Shown: positions 26,933 to 36,753 of the stretch, piece after piece
How the letters are laid out: each line of letters begins with the position of its first letter
Numbering within the stretch: position 1 is the stretch's first letter
Origin: Paeniglutamicibacter antarcticus_C
GTDB taxonomy: Bacteria; Actinomycetota; Actinomycetes; Actinomycetales; Micrococcaceae
DNA length: 64,000 nucleotides
Assembly: GCF_039544305.1 (NCBI RefSeq)
Contig: NZ_BAABLK010000027.1
Location: forward strand, 1 to 64,000
Direction of reading: 5' to 3'
Program-made: the position numbers and the translations under genes
Notes under the pieces: model-generated
What the model saw: the letters and a program-made list of their open reading frames with translations, nothing else
What the model was told of the DNA's origin: nothing
Databases searched by the model: none

Positions 26933-26975
26933 GTCCGGCGCCCGCTTACCTCTTGAAGGAGCGCGGGCACCGGAC
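26933..26975. terminator. Terminator between convergent MHS transporter and DinB genes
   Basis: GTCCGGCGCCCGC (26933-26945) pairs with GCGGGCACCGGAC (26963-26975), with one mismatch. Confidence 0.7.
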
Positions 26976-27010
26976 GCACTAAAGCGCCGTTGCCGTCCGG
27001 GTTCGACCGG

Positions 27011-27544
27011 CTATTCGCCGACGAGGCCGTCAATGCTCTCGCGCAGGAGATCGGCATGGCCGTTGTGCCTCGAGTACTCCTCGATCAAGTGCACCAGGAT
27101 CCAACGCACAGACACCTCGCCGTGGAGCGGCACCAGGACCGAGCGACCCAGCGGCTCGCTGCCGAGGGCCGCATCGCTGAATACCACCTCGTCCTTCCAT
27201 GCCGTGAACGAGGCTTGGACACCGGAGGCATCCAGTTCCGGGAAATCGAAGTCGGTGTCGCATCCGTCATCCAGCCAATACAGCGGGGCATCGTCCTGGC
27301 CCATGAGTGAACACCTGACCCAGAAACGCTCCACGTCGCTCAGGTGGCGCACCAGTCCCAACAGCGACAGCTCGGAAGGCGGCACGGAGCGGGATGCCAG
27401 CGCATCGGCATCGAGACCGGAGCACTTGGCCTCGAGGGTTTGTCGTTGGTAGTCCAGGAACCCCATCAGCGTTTCGAACTCGGACCCGCACGGCGGGGGA
27501 TCTAGCCGCGGGTCGGTGCCCTCTGCAAACATTTCCGGTGCCAT
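27011..27544 (-). CDS. DinB-superfamily protein (DUF664)
   Basis: A 177-residue helical protein of the DUF664 group of the DinB/YfiT superfamily. It has the conserved first-helix segment LDYQRQTLEAKCSGLD, then SLLGLVRHLSDVERFW with a likely metal-binding histidine, and HLIEEYSRHNGHADLLRE with two further histidines. Superfamily members are often thiol-dependent transferases; this subgroup has no assigned reaction. The ATG at 27544 is preferred over an upstream extension. It stands alone, convergent to the transporter. Confidence 0.85.
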   Translation of the reverse strand: MAPEMFAEGTDPRLDPPPCGSEFETLMGFLDYQRQTLEAKCSGLDADALASRSVPPSELSLLGLVRHLSDVERFWVRCSLMGQDDAPLYWLDDGCDTDFDFPELDASGVQASFTAWKDEVVFSDAALGSEPLGRSVLVPLHGEVSVRWILVHLIEEYSRHNGHADLLRESIDGLVGE

Positions 27545-27696
27545 GTCCACCAGCCTAGGACCTTTGGCCCGTGGCCGGTCATCCGGCGGTATCCCGGGGT
27601 GTGCAAAGGAAGGCACTGGCGGCAGGGACCAAGGGCGGCCCGGCCACCATAAGATGGCTGAACCGCCCTTGGGACGTGTACTGATGGGATGGTCGG

Positions 27697-29466
27697 CTAC
27701 TCGCCGATGGACGCCAAGACGGTGCCGGCCGAAACGGTGTCGCCCGGTACCGCGCTGAGCCCCGAGATCACGCCGTCGCAGTGCGCGGTCAATGGCTGTT
27801 CCATCTTCATGGCCTCCAGGACCACGATGAGGTCTCCCTCGCAGACGGTGTCCCCGTCGGCGACGGCCACCTTGACGATGGTGCCCTGCATGGGGGAGGC
27901 CAGATCGGCCCCCGAGGTACCGGCTGCCGCAGAGGATCGCGAGGACGGGCGCTTCTTCTTACGGGTCTTGCCGTTGGATCCCGATCCCAGCGAACCCAGG
28001 GATGCGGGAAGCACGACCTGGAGGCGCTTGCCGCCGACTTCAACGGTGATCGCATTGCGTCCGGCGTCCTCCTCGGGGGTTCCTGCGGTGGCAGGGTCCC
28101 AGGAGGGGATCTGGTTGTTGAACTCTGTCTCGATCCAGCGGGTATGGATAGAGAACGGACCGGATTCGGGGGTGAATGCCTCATCGGCCATGACCGCGCG
28201 GTGGAAGGGCAGTACGGTGGGCATTCCCTCGATGCGGAACTCATCCAGCGCCCTACGGGCCCGCTGGGCCGCCTGTGCGCGGGTGGCGCCGGTGACGATG
28301 AGCTTGGCGATCATCGAGTCGAAGTTCCCGGAGACGGTCTCCCCGGCCTCGACGCCCGAATCCACGCGTACCCCGGGCCCGGTGGGCAGGTTCATCGTGG
28401 TGATCGTGCCGGGGGCGGGCATGAAATCGCGTCCAGCGTCCTCGCCGTTGATCCGGAACTCGAAAGAATGGCCGCGGATCTCGGGGTCGGTGTATCCAAG
28501 TTCCTCGCCGCGGGCCATGCGGAACTGCTCGCGGACCAGATCGATCCCGGTGATCTCCTCGGAGACCGTGTGCTCGACCTGCAATCGTGTGTTGACCTCG
28601 AGGAAGGAGATGACGCCATCCTGAGAGACCAGGAACTCGCAGGTGCCGGCGCCGATGTAGCCGGCCTCGATCATGATGGCCTTGGAGGCCTCGTAGAGGC
28701 GCGTGTTCTGTTCCTGCGTCAGGAACGGGGCTGGGGCTTCCTCAACCAGCTTCTGGTTGCGGCGCTGCAGCGAGCAGTCGCGGGTGGACACCACCACGAC
28801 GTTGCCGTGGGCATCGGCCAGGCACTGGGTCTCGACGTGGCGAGGTGCATCCAGGAAGCGTTCGACAAAGCACTCGCCGCGGCCGAAGGCTGCAACGGCC
28901 TCGCGAACCGCCGATTCGTAGGCCTCCGCGATTTCCTCGCGGTTGCGCACCACCTTGATGCCGCGCCCGCCTCCGCCATAGGCAGCCTTGATGGCCAGAG
29001 GCAGCCCGTGCGTGTCGGCGAAGGCCAGCACCTCCTCGGAAGAGGCCACCGGGTCCTTGGTGCCGGGTACCAGCGGGGCTCCGACCTTCTTGGCCAGGTG
29101 GCGGGCCTGGACCTTGTCGCCGAGTTGTTCGATGGCTGCCGGTGGCGGGCCGATCCAAATCAGCCCGGCATCGATCACGGCCTGGGCGAACCCGGCGTTC
29201 TCGGCCAGGAAACCGTAGCCGGGGTGAACGGCATCGGCACCTGAACGCTTGGCGACCTCGATGATCTTCTCGATGTCCAGGTACGACTCCGCGGCCGTGG
29301 AACCACCCAGCGAATAGGCCTCGTCGGCCAGACGGGCGTGCAGCGCCTCGCGGTCCGGTTCGGCGTAGACGGCAACCGAACCGATGCCCTCGTCGCGGGC
29401 TGCGCGGATGATGCGTACGGCGATTTCTCCGCGATTGGCGATGAGAACCTTCGTCAACTGACTCAT
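27697..29466 (-). CDS. accC: Acyl-CoA carboxylase alpha subunit (biotin carboxylase-BCCP fusion)
   Basis: It carboxylates its own biotin with bicarbonate and ATP and hands the carboxyl group to a carboxyltransferase beta subunit, to form malonyl- or methylmalonyl-CoA for fatty-acid synthesis. In this 589-residue protein the biotin carboxylase domain spans about residues 1-450 (VLIANRGEIAVRIIRAA, the ATP-grasp loop AAYGGGGRGIKVV, and LEVNTRLQVEHTVSEE). A basic linker (KTRKKKRPSSR) follows. The biotinyl domain carries the biotin lysine at residue 554 in EAMKMEQ. This matches the AccA3 type of actinobacteria. A perfect palindrome lies upstream at 29568-29584. pccB and accE partners are at 43-45 kb. 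Confidence 0.95.
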   Translation of the reverse strand: MSQLTKVLIANRGEIAVRIIRAARDEGIGSVAVYAEPDREALHARLADEAYSLGGSTAAESYLDIEKIIEVAKRSGADAVHPGYGFLAENAGFAQAVIDAGLIWIGPPPAAIEQLGDKVQARHLAKKVGAPLVPGTKDPVASSEEVLAFADTHGLPLAIKAAYGGGGRGIKVVRNREEIAEAYESAVREAVAAFGRGECFVERFLDAPRHVETQCLADAHGNVVVVSTRDCSLQRRNQKLVEEAPAPFLTQEQNTRLYEASKAIMIEAGYIGAGTCEFLVSQDGVISFLEVNTRLQVEHTVSEEITGIDLVREQFRMARGEELGYTDPEIRGHSFEFRINGEDAGRDFMPAPGTITTMNLPTGPGVRVDSGVEAGETVSGNFDSMIAKLIVTGATRAQAAQRARRALDEFRIEGMPTVLPFHRAVMADEAFTPESGPFSIHTRWIETEFNNQIPSWDPATAGTPEEDAGRNAITVEVGGKRLQVVLPASLGSLGSGSNGKTRKKKRPSSRSSAAAGTSGADLASPMQGTIVKVAVADGDTVCEGDLIVVLEAMKMEQPLTAHCDGVISGLSAVPGDTVSAGTVLASIGE

Positions 29467-29567
29467 GGCAGGGGTTAACTCCTTAAATATGCTCTTGTGG
29501 AGCCTACCCGCGCTTGTGGGATATATACCCCCAAAGCCCCCTGTGTCGTCACTAAGTCACCGTTTCT

Positions 29568-29584
29568 TTGTAGGACTCCTACAA
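29568..29584. promoter_or_regulatory. Perfect palindrome upstream of accC (candidate operator)
   Basis: TTGTAGGA-C-TCCTACAA is a 17-base perfect inverted repeat about 100 bases before the accC start. A TATATAT at about 29520-29526 between it and the gene could be the -10 region. A similar site, TGTAG-N5-CTACA, lies upstream of pccB at 45205-45221. Confidence 0.65.
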
Positions 29585-29659
29585 CTCACGGACTTGTCGC
29601 GATCCTCGCTCCTTGTCCGTGGATGCCTCATTGCAGCGGGTGCTCAGCGCGCATCGCTG

Positions 29660-29869
29660 CTAGTTGCGCGATTTCTTCCGGGTGACGGCGCTGGTTGTTG
29701 CCCACACTGCGCACAGCAGTGCTGCCATCGAGGAGCTCATCACGAGCATTCCTTGCGAGTGGCTGGTGAGTCCGTAGATGAACAGGGCGGCCATGGATGC
29801 GATTCCCATCGCGAAGCCGAGCCAAGCGGACTGTGAGCCGTTGGCGGGGGTGCGGTTCGGGGTGTTCAT
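29660..29869 (-). CDS. Small two-helix membrane protein, function unknown
   Basis: A 69-residue protein (MNTPNRTPANGSQSAWLGFA...) with two hydrophobic segments, about 16-36 and 40-61, and a basic C-terminus (TRKKSRN). The ATG at 29869 is strongly supported by AGGAGGA immediately upstream, which is why the longer open frame reaching 29989 is rejected. I recognise no named family. It lies between maf and accC, the position occupied by small unrelated genes in mycobacteria. Confidence 0.75.
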   Translation of the reverse strand: MNTPNRTPANGSQSAWLGFAMGIASMAALFIYGLTSHSQGMLVMSSSMAALLCAVWATTSAVTRKKSRN

Positions 29870-30044
29870 TGTTCCTCCTACGTCGTGGTATTCATTCAGC
29901 GTAGAAACTACTTTCCAATTATGTAAGTACTTTTCATGAACCAGGAACCATTCGTCCGGTGTAACGGTGTGGCAGGGGGAACCTGGCAACGGCGGGTCCG
30001 GAAACCGGCGACGATGACGAACCCGCCTCGAGGCGAGTTGCTGC

Positions 30045-30767
30045 TCAGAGCCAAACGTCGGTGATCGAGAGCCCTGCCTCGTGGAGAAGCTCGCGCAAAG
30101 TGGCGACGTTCAGCCCGATCACGGTGTGCGGGTTGCCCTCGATGCCGCGGATGAAGGCGGACCCGCGTCCGTCAAGGGTGAACCCGCCGGCGCACGGCAA
30201 CGGCTCGCCGGTCGCGACGTAGGCAGCGATTTCCTCGGTGCCGATGTTCTCGAAGTCTACGCGTGTGGAGGAAACGGCGCCGATGGTCGCCCCGCTGCCG
30301 CCGTCCTCGTCTTCCTCGGAGCGGTTGTCGACCAGCCAGTGTCCGGTATGCAGGATGCCGGACTTCCCGCTCATGGCGGACCAACGCTCGGTGGCTGCCT
30401 CTGCGGTGTAGGGCTTGCCGTAGACGGCTCCCTCAAATTCGAACACCGAATCGCAACCCAGCACCACTGCGCCGTCGGTGCTCTCCAACCCCGCCACGTC
30501 TTCGGCCTTGGCCTTGGCCAGCAGCAATGCCGTATCCGCCGGACCAAGCTCGCCGAATCGCTCGACGGCGCGAGCCAGCGCCATGTCCTCATCCACCGTG
30601 GAGACCTGGATGGCGAAGTCGATTCCGGCGTCGGTGAGCACCTTGGCGCGGCCCGGGGAAGCCGAGGCCAGCACCAGCAACGGAAGGTCCTCGGGGTTCT
30701 CGATCTCCCCGCGGGGATCGGTGGCCGGGGAAATGGTGGTGGCGCTGTGCTTCGGGTTTTGACTCAT
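30045..30767 (-). CDS. maf: Maf-family nucleotide pyrophosphatase (septum-formation-inhibitor family)
   Basis: Maf enzymes hydrolyse non-canonical or uridine/thymidine nucleoside triphosphates to monophosphates. The 240-residue protein has an N-terminal extension of about 30 residues. The signature LVLASASPGRAKVLTDAG follows, then VLGCDSVFEFEGAVYGKP with the catalytic aspartate, and the C-terminal CAGGFTLDGRGSAFI and GNPHTVIGLNVATLRELL. The start overlaps the stop of the MMPL gene (ATGA), an unusual coupling for maf. Its ordinary neighbours in actinobacteria are accE and accC. Confidence 0.92.
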   Translation of the reverse strand: MSQNPKHSATTISPATDPRGEIENPEDLPLLVLASASPGRAKVLTDAGIDFAIQVSTVDEDMALARAVERFGELGPADTALLLAKAKAEDVAGLESTDGAVVLGCDSVFEFEGAVYGKPYTAEAATERWSAMSGKSGILHTGHWLVDNRSEEDEDGGSGATIGAVSSTRVDFENIGTEEIAAYVATGEPLPCAGGFTLDGRGSAFIRGIEGNPHTVIGLNVATLRELLHEAGLSITDVWL

Positions 30768-33700
30768 GCATCAACCGTATCCCGGGCGGAGGGAGGATGC
30801 GGGCCACCGGGATCCTGGTTGTCCCGGGCACCGTGCGCATCGGGCAGAGCCTCGATCTTCGAACCTTCCACGTCCACGTCCGGCAGGATCCGATCCAGCC
30901 AGCGCGGGATGTACCAGGCACGATGCCCCAGCAGGTGCATGATGGCCGGTGTTAACGTCATCCGCACGATGAAAGCGTCAAAGAGCACGCCGATGGCCAG
31001 CGAGAACCCGATCGCGCGGATCATCGTCAAGTGGGAGAACACGAACCCGGCGAACACACTGGTCATGATCAGCGCGGCCGCAGTGACCACCGGAGCGGCG
31101 TGGGCGAACCCGGAGCGCACCGCGGCGCGCGCCGCTTCCCCATGCACAAAGGACTCGCGCATCCCGGCGACCAGGAAGACCTGGTAGTCCATGGCCAGCC
31201 CGAAGAGGATCCCGGTGAGCAGGATCGGCAAGAAGCTCATGATCGGCCCGGGCACGTTCACGTCAAACACGCTGCCTAGCCAGCCGAACTGGTAGACCGC
31301 GACGGTTGCACCGAATGCAGCCGCCAAGGAGAGTAAGAAGCCGGCCGTGGCAAGCAGCGGAACCACCACCGAGCGGAAGACCAGCAGGAGCAGGATCAGC
31401 GAGAGGCCCACCACGATCCCGATGTAGGGCGGCAGAGCCTCGGCGAGCTTCTCCGAGACGTCCACCTGCGCGGCCACCTGGCCGGTGACCGCGATGTGCG
31501 AACCGGTCTCCTGTTCGATGGGCCCGGCAGCGTCACGCAGCTGGTGCACCAGCTCCTCGGTCTGGGCGCTGGAAGGGCCTTCGGCGGGGATGACCTGGAT
31601 GGCGCCCAGGTTCCTTTCGTCGTTGACCCGCACGGGGATCGCGGCCACCACGCCGGGCATGGCGCGCAGCTGATCGGCAACATCCAGGTTGGCTTCATCG
31701 GCGCCGCGTGCATCAAGGTCCGGCGGCAAGTCAGCGAGCACCAGCAGCGGGCCGTTGAAGCCGGCGCCGAATGCATCGCTCATCTGCTCGTATGCCTTGT
31801 AGGCACCCGAATCCACCGGTTCGGCGCTTCCGTCGGGCAGTGCGGTGCGCAATTGCATGGCCGGAAGGGCCACGATAGCGAGTACCGCAATGCTGGCGAT
31901 CGTCGCGATCCACGGGCGGCGGGTGACTTTCGCGCCCCAGCCGCGGTTTCCCGCATCATTGCGCGGTGCCTGCGGCTCGCCCCCGCCGGCCCCGGCACGG
32001 TTCCATGCCCGCTTGGAGATCAGTTTGGTGCCGATGAATCCCAGCAGCGCCGGGGTCAGGGTGATGGCGATGAGCACCGCCATCATCACGGTGAATGCTG
32101 CCGAGAGGCCCAGCACGCTCAGGAACGGCAGGCCAGGGACGGCGAGCGCCGAAAGCGCGATGACCACGGTGAGCCCGGCGAAGACCACGGCGTTTCCGCT
32201 GGTCCCGGTGGCCCGGGCGATGGATTCACCCACCGGAACCCCGTCGAGAAGTTGGCGGCGGTGCCGGTGCACGATGAACAACGAGTAGTCGATTCCCACC
32301 GCCAGTCCCAGCATCAGCGCCAGGGCGGGGGTGATCGATGCCATCTCTATCACCGAGGACAAGGCGAGGGTTCCACCCACGCCGGCCCCCACGCCGAGCA
32401 CGGCCATCAGCAGCGGAAGGCCCGCGGCAACGAGGGTGCCAAGCATGATCAGCAGCACCGCCGCGGCAACCGCCAGTCCAATGATTTCCGCAGCACCGAA
32501 GATCGAGGAAAGGTCTTGGAGGATCTCCTTGGAGAAGAGCACCTCGACGCCGGCTGCCTCCGGCCCCTCGGCGATGGCCTGGATGTCCGCGCGCTGCTCG
32601 GTGGTCAGGGAGTCGGTCTGGCCCACGAATGTCACGTGGGCCACCGCGGTGGAACCGTCGGCGGAGACAAAGCGCATGCCGGTGGACGCGCCGGCCTGGC
32701 GCTTGGCGAATTCCAAATCGGACTGTCCGGCGGCCATGTCCTTGGTGCCCTGTTCAAGCTTCTTCGCGGCATCGGGCAGACCCGCGGACTGCTCGTCGAG
32801 GGACTTTTGCCCGGCGTCGAGCTTGGCCTGGTTCTCATCGATTCCCTGCTGGCCGGCCACCAGCGTGGCGGCGTTTGCCTCCAGATCGGCACGGCCGGCA
32901 CGCAGCTGCGCTTCGCCGGCGGAGATCTTGGAAGCGGCGGCCTCCAGCTTGGCGCGGTTGGTGGCCAGTTCCTTGGCACCGGCATCGAGCTGTTTCTTGG
33001 CCGCCGGCAGCTTGGCGGCAGCCGCGTCCAGTTCGGCCCGCTGCGACTTCAGCGTTTTTTGGCCGCCGGCAAGTTTCTTGGCCCCGGCGTCGAGCTCAGC
33101 CTTGGCCGAGTCCAGTGTTTTCAGGCCCTCCGTGGCTTGGGCGACCTGCTTGAGTCCGGCCTCGGACTGGCCCTTGGCCTGGAGCACCACCTTGGCCTGT
33201 GCGTAGAGCCCGGGATCGGCGCCCTTGCCGTCCAGGGTGGTTTTCAGCTGCGCGATCTGTGCCTTCAGCGTGGCAATCACCTGGGGGTCCTGCTGGTCCC
33301 GGGGAAGCGCGAGCATGTGTTTGAGCGCAGCCTCGGAGGTGGCAAGCCCCTGTTCGGCCTGTGTGATGCCGGCGTTGATCTTTTTGAGTCCTGCATTGGC
33401 CTGCGCCAATCCCGTGGTGGCTTCCTTCTTGGCCTGGGCCAGCTGCTTTTCGACGGTGGCGCGGCTTTGGCCGCCCAGGATCTTCTTCATTCCGGCCTTG
33501 TGCTCGGCCCGGCCGGCAGCAATCTTCTTGGCGTTTGCATCGAGTTCGGCCTGGCCCGCAGCCAGTGCCTTGTGCCCGTCGGTGACCTGCTTAGCGCCGG
33601 CCTGGTATTTGCTGTTGCCCGCGTCCCAGTCCTTTTGGGCGCCAGATAACTGGCCCTGCCCGCTCTTGAGCGTTGCCGACCCGGCGGCGAGCTTCTTGGC

Positions 33701-34270
33701 GGAGTCATCGAGCTTGGCCCTCCCGGCATCGAGCTGGGCCTGGCCGTCGGCGAGTTCGGTCTTGGCCGCCTCCAGCTGCTGCCGGCCTGAATCGATCTTG
33801 GCCTGTGCCTTCTTGATCGCTTTCTTGCCCTCGGGGAGCTTTCTCTTGCCTTCTTCGAGGTTCTTGGCTGCCTCGTCAAGGGTTGCCTGTCCCTCGGTGA
33901 GCTGCGCGTCGGCTTCGTCGAGCTGGTCCTGCACCTCGAATGGCTTGGCGACCTCGGTGACCTCCGACTGCCCCGCAAGATCAGCCAGCGAGGACTCCAC
34001 GGCATCGCGCTACGCGGTGGTGAAGCCCATGGCGTCCTGGGTGCGGAAGACGATGGATCCGGTGCCGCCGGCCAGCTCGGGCATCTCCACCTTCATCCGG
34101 TCCAGCGTGCGTTGGGTCTCGATTCCGGGGATGGAGAAGGTGTTGGTGAGTTTGCCCATGAAGGCGCCCGCGCTGAGCCCGATGGCCAGCAGCAGCACTG
34201 TCCAGATGCCCAGCACCATCCAGCGACGGTGGTAGGCCAGGGCCCCAAGGCGGTAGAGGAATGAAGCCAC
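30764..34270 (-). pseudogene. MMPL/RND-family exporter with in-frame amber codon
   Basis: This is one continuous reading frame of 1168 codons plus stop, interrupted only by TAG at 34010-34012, codon 87. The first part (MASFLYRLGALAYHRRWMVL) holds the first membrane helix and the beginning of the extracellular domain. After the TAG the same frame continues RDAVESSLADLAG, with a GTG at 34000 that might allow restart. An extremely long coiled-coil-like region of about 460 residues follows, made of repeats of the type AxLxxGxxxL. The two MMPL membrane blocks come next (AVGIDYSLFIVHRHRRQLLDG and LFGLAMDYQVFLVAGMRES). Family members export lipids or drugs. Whether the gene is inactive, read through or mis-sequenced is open. 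It is two bases downstream of a TetR gene. Confidence 0.85.
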
Positions 34271-34272
34271 GA

Positions 34273-34932
34273 TTAGTCCTGGGCCTTTCGCTGGTGCGGG
34301 GCACGTTCTCGCAGGGAGGGGAAACCGTCGCGCACTTGGGCGATGGCCTCGGCGAGGGTGGCGCGCAGCATCTTGGTGCGACGCGGATCGGCGGGATCGG
34401 AGTCACCGGAAAGTTCGCGGGACCATTGGGCGAAGGCGGCCTTGCCGGCTCCCACGACGCAATGGGCGAAGACCGTGGCTGCCAGCGGCGTGCCATGCGG
34501 GGTGCGCGCAGTGATGATCGCGGTGAGCGCCTCGGCGCAGTCGTTCCACGCCTCGAGCTGCATCCTGGCCATCTGCGGGTGCTCGTCAACCAGCAGGTAG
34601 AGGCTCGCGATGGGCTCCAGCAGGGCCGGGTCCACGAGGGATTCCACGATGCTCACCGCGGCAGAAAGCAGCTCGAGTTCCGGGTCAAGTTCATCGAGCA
34701 CGGCGACGGCGTTCTCTAGCAGGAGCTTGGTCGGCTCGTTCAGCGCGGCTTCGATGGAGGGGAAGTAGTTGAAGAAGGTGCGGCGCGAGACCCCGGCGGC
34801 ATCGGCAATCGATTCGGCCGTCAGAGCGTCGTACCCGCCGGATTCGAGTTGATCGAAGGCGGCGTGCACGATGGCCTGGCGTGTGGCGGCCTTGTTGATT
34901 TCGCGTCGCGAGGGCGCAGGGGAGGTGATCAC
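34273..34932 (-). CDS. TetR-family regulator of the MMPL exporter
   Basis: A 219-residue repressor. The helix-turn-helix is near residues 12-55: REINKAATRQAIVHAAFDQL, then LTAESIADAAGVSRRTFFNYF. The C-terminal domain is helical. GTG 34932 is chosen as start; upstream sequence in the same frame contains the probable operator and is not coding. It ends two bases before the MMPL gene, so the two form an operon. Control of its own operon is inferred from the palindrome just upstream. Confidence 0.87.
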   Translation of the reverse strand: MITSPAPSRREINKAATRQAIVHAAFDQLESGGYDALTAESIADAAGVSRRTFFNYFPSIEAALNEPTKLLLENAVAVLDELDPELELLSAAVSIVESLVDPALLEPIASLYLLVDEHPQMARMQLEAWNDCAEALTAIITARTPHGTPLAATVFAHCVVGAGKAAFAQWSRELSGDSDPADPRRTKMLRATLAEAIAQVRDGFPSLRERAPHQRKAQD

Positions 34933-34950
34933 TCGCTCTACACTACGTGC

Positions 34951-34972
34951 AAGTTTGCATTGGGTGCAACTT
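34951..34972. promoter_or_regulatory. Candidate TetR operator
   Basis: TTGCA-TTGGG-TGCAA forms a perfect 5-bp palindrome. Flanking AAG and CTT extend it with one bulged base. It lies 19 bases before the TetR start codon, a usual place for an autoregulatory site. Confidence 0.5.
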
Positions 34973-35005
34973 CGTTTGGGTCCGGTTGTCGATGTTGAGG
35001 AGGAG

Positions 35006-35072
35006 ACAAAAATGGGCGGGCCATCTGGTTTTCCGGGAGCTTGCGCCTCCCGGGAACCAAGCGGCCCACCCA
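35006..35072 (-). terminator. Strong intrinsic terminator of the symporter gene
   Basis: A long interrupted stem is formed by 35013-35041 and 35046-35072; its core CCGGGAGGC-type arms are capped by a short TTGCG loop. On the minus strand it is followed by TTTTT (35007-35011). It lies 34 bases after the symporter stop. Confidence 0.85.
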
Positions 35073-35105
35073 TGATTTTGCCGTGACTATCCCAAGGCTG
35101 CGGTG

Positions 35106-36512
35106 CTAGCCTACTGTTGCCGGGTCGGGGTGCCGTTCCTTGGATTCCGCGGCTTGGGCATCAGCCTTGGACTCATCGCTGAACGGGTCCCCGTTCCGCG
35201 GGGCGTTGTAGAGCTCCTCATCGAGGATGCCTTCCCGCTTGGCGACGATGGTCGGAACCAATGCCTGCCCGGCGACGTTGACCGCGGTGCGGCCCATGTC
35301 CAGGATCGGGTCGACGGCCAGGATGAGTCCCACGCCGGCCAGCGGCAGGCCCAGGGTAGAGAGTGTCAGGGTCAGCATGACCACGGCCCCGGTGGTCCCG
35401 GCGGTGGCAGCCGATCCCAGCACGGAGACCAGTGCGATCAACAGGTAATCGGTGAGCGCGAGGTCGATGCCAAAGAACTGTGCGACGAAGATCGCGGAGA
35501 TCGCCGGATAGATTGCCGCGCAGCCGTCCATCTTGGTGGTTGCGCCCAAGGGCACTGCGAAGGATGCGTAGCCCGAGGGGACGCCCAGGTTGCGTTCGGT
35601 TACGCGCTGGGTCAGCGGCAGGGTGCCGATGGAGGAACGCGACACGAAGCCGAGCTGCACAGCGGGCCAAACACCGGAGAAGTACTGCTTGATGCTCAAC
35701 CCGTGCAGGCGCACCAGCACCGGGTAGAGCACGAAGAGCACCAGGGCCAGGCCGATGTAGATGGCCAGCGAGAACTTGCCCAGCGCACCGATGGTGTCCC
35801 AGCCGTAGGAAGCCACGGCATTGCCGATCAAGCCCACGGTGCCCAGAGGGGCAAGACGGATGATCCACCACAGGATCTTTTGGATCACGGCCAGGGTGGC
35901 TGCGGAGAAGTCTAGGAATGGCCGGGCGGCTTCGCCGACCTTGAGCGCGGCGATGCCCACGGTGATAGCAATGACCAGCACCTGGAGGACGTTGAAGCTC
36001 AAGGAGGTGCTCACCTCACCGGTTTCGGCCACGTCAGAGGTGGCGCCGAGTCCCAGGAAGTTGGAGGGAATGATGCCTATCAGGAAGGCCCACCAGTCGC
36101 CGGTGCGTCCGGTGAATTCCTCCGGGGTGCTCTGCCCGGTGCCTGCGCCAGGGCGCAGGATGGTGCCCAAAAGCATGCCGATGACCACGGAGATCAGCGA
36201 GGTGATGGCGAACCAGAGGATCGTCTGCCAGGCCAGCCGCGCGGCATTGGTCACCTTGGAAAGGTTGGCGATCGATGCCACCACGGCGAAGAAGACCAAG
36301 GGGATCACCGCTGCCTTGAGCAGCGAGACGTAGCTGGAGCCCAGCGTAGCCAGAGTGGTGCCCAGGCCTGTGGGCGTGTCCTTGGAATGGCCGGTGTACT
36401 TGGCCAGCAGGCCAAGGCCAAGACCCACGATCAGGGCGATGATGATCTGCGGGCCAAATGCCGTGGCCCAAGCGGGGATGCGCCTCTTGGGCGTTGATTT
36501 TGAGGTAGTCAC
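35106..36512 (-). CDS. Dicarboxylate/amino acid:cation symporter (GltP/DctA family)
   Basis: A 468-residue secondary transporter that takes up glutamate, aspartate or C4-dicarboxylates with protons or sodium. Family landmarks are the serine-rich re-entrant segment FVSRSSIGTLPLTQRV, ATTKMDGCAAIYPA, which corresponds to the conserved substrate/ion region (NMDG in most members), and ATAGTTGAVVMLTLTL. About eight membrane helices are expected. The C-terminal tail of about 45 residues is hydrophilic. The TKMDG variant in place of TNMDG, and TAGTTGAVV in place of GIPGAG-like sequence, could alter substrate choice. Its terminator is well defined. Confidence 0.9.
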   Translation of the reverse strand: MTTSKSTPKRRIPAWATAFGPQIIIALIVGLGLGLLAKYTGHSKDTPTGLGTTLATLGSSYVSLLKAAVIPLVFFAVVASIANLSKVTNAARLAWQTILWFAITSLISVVIGMLLGTILRPGAGTGQSTPEEFTGRTGDWWAFLIGIIPSNFLGLGATSDVAETGEVSTSLSFNVLQVLVIAITVGIAALKVGEAARPFLDFSAATLAVIQKILWWIIRLAPLGTVGLIGNAVASYGWDTIGALGKFSLAIYIGLALVLFVLYPVLVRLHGLSIKQYFSGVWPAVQLGFVSRSSIGTLPLTQRVTERNLGVPSGYASFAVPLGATTKMDGCAAIYPAISAIFVAQFFGIDLALTDYLLIALVSVLGSAATAGTTGAVVMLTLTLSTLGLPLAGVGLILAVDPILDMGRTAVNVAGQALVPTIVAKREGILDEELYNAPRNGDPFSDESKADAQAAESKERHPDPATVG

Positions 36513-36753
36513 GTAACGAAGCTAGGTCGTCAAGCCCGGCGAAGGACAGTCAGCATTGAGCCATGTTACGAAGGAGGCCCTGGGACTGCCTTGGAATGGG
36601 GGGTTTGTGGGCCATCACACATTTCGGCCGCCCGGTGTTAAGCTGGCCATGCCACCTACACACAATCGATGCGTGCTGGCACTTCTTCGCGCATGCGCGA
36701 CGTGGCCCGCGGGCCCCGCGGAAGACCTGACGGGCAACGGAGGCACGAAACGC

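Noticed and set aside
31496..33649. Long open frame of 717 codons on the plus strand
   Set aside because: It is the antisense shadow of the MMPL coiled-coil region, whose GC-rich repeats keep the other strand open. It has no ribosome site and no recognisable domain.
4802..34012. Three in-frame TAG codons (4802, about 40760, 34010) as a sign of amber reassignment or pyrrolysine
   Set aside because: TAG is used as the ordinary stop of intact core genes here, for example rplY, pth and mfd. Two of the three cases are in transposases that carry other lesions. Local mutation or sequence error is simpler.
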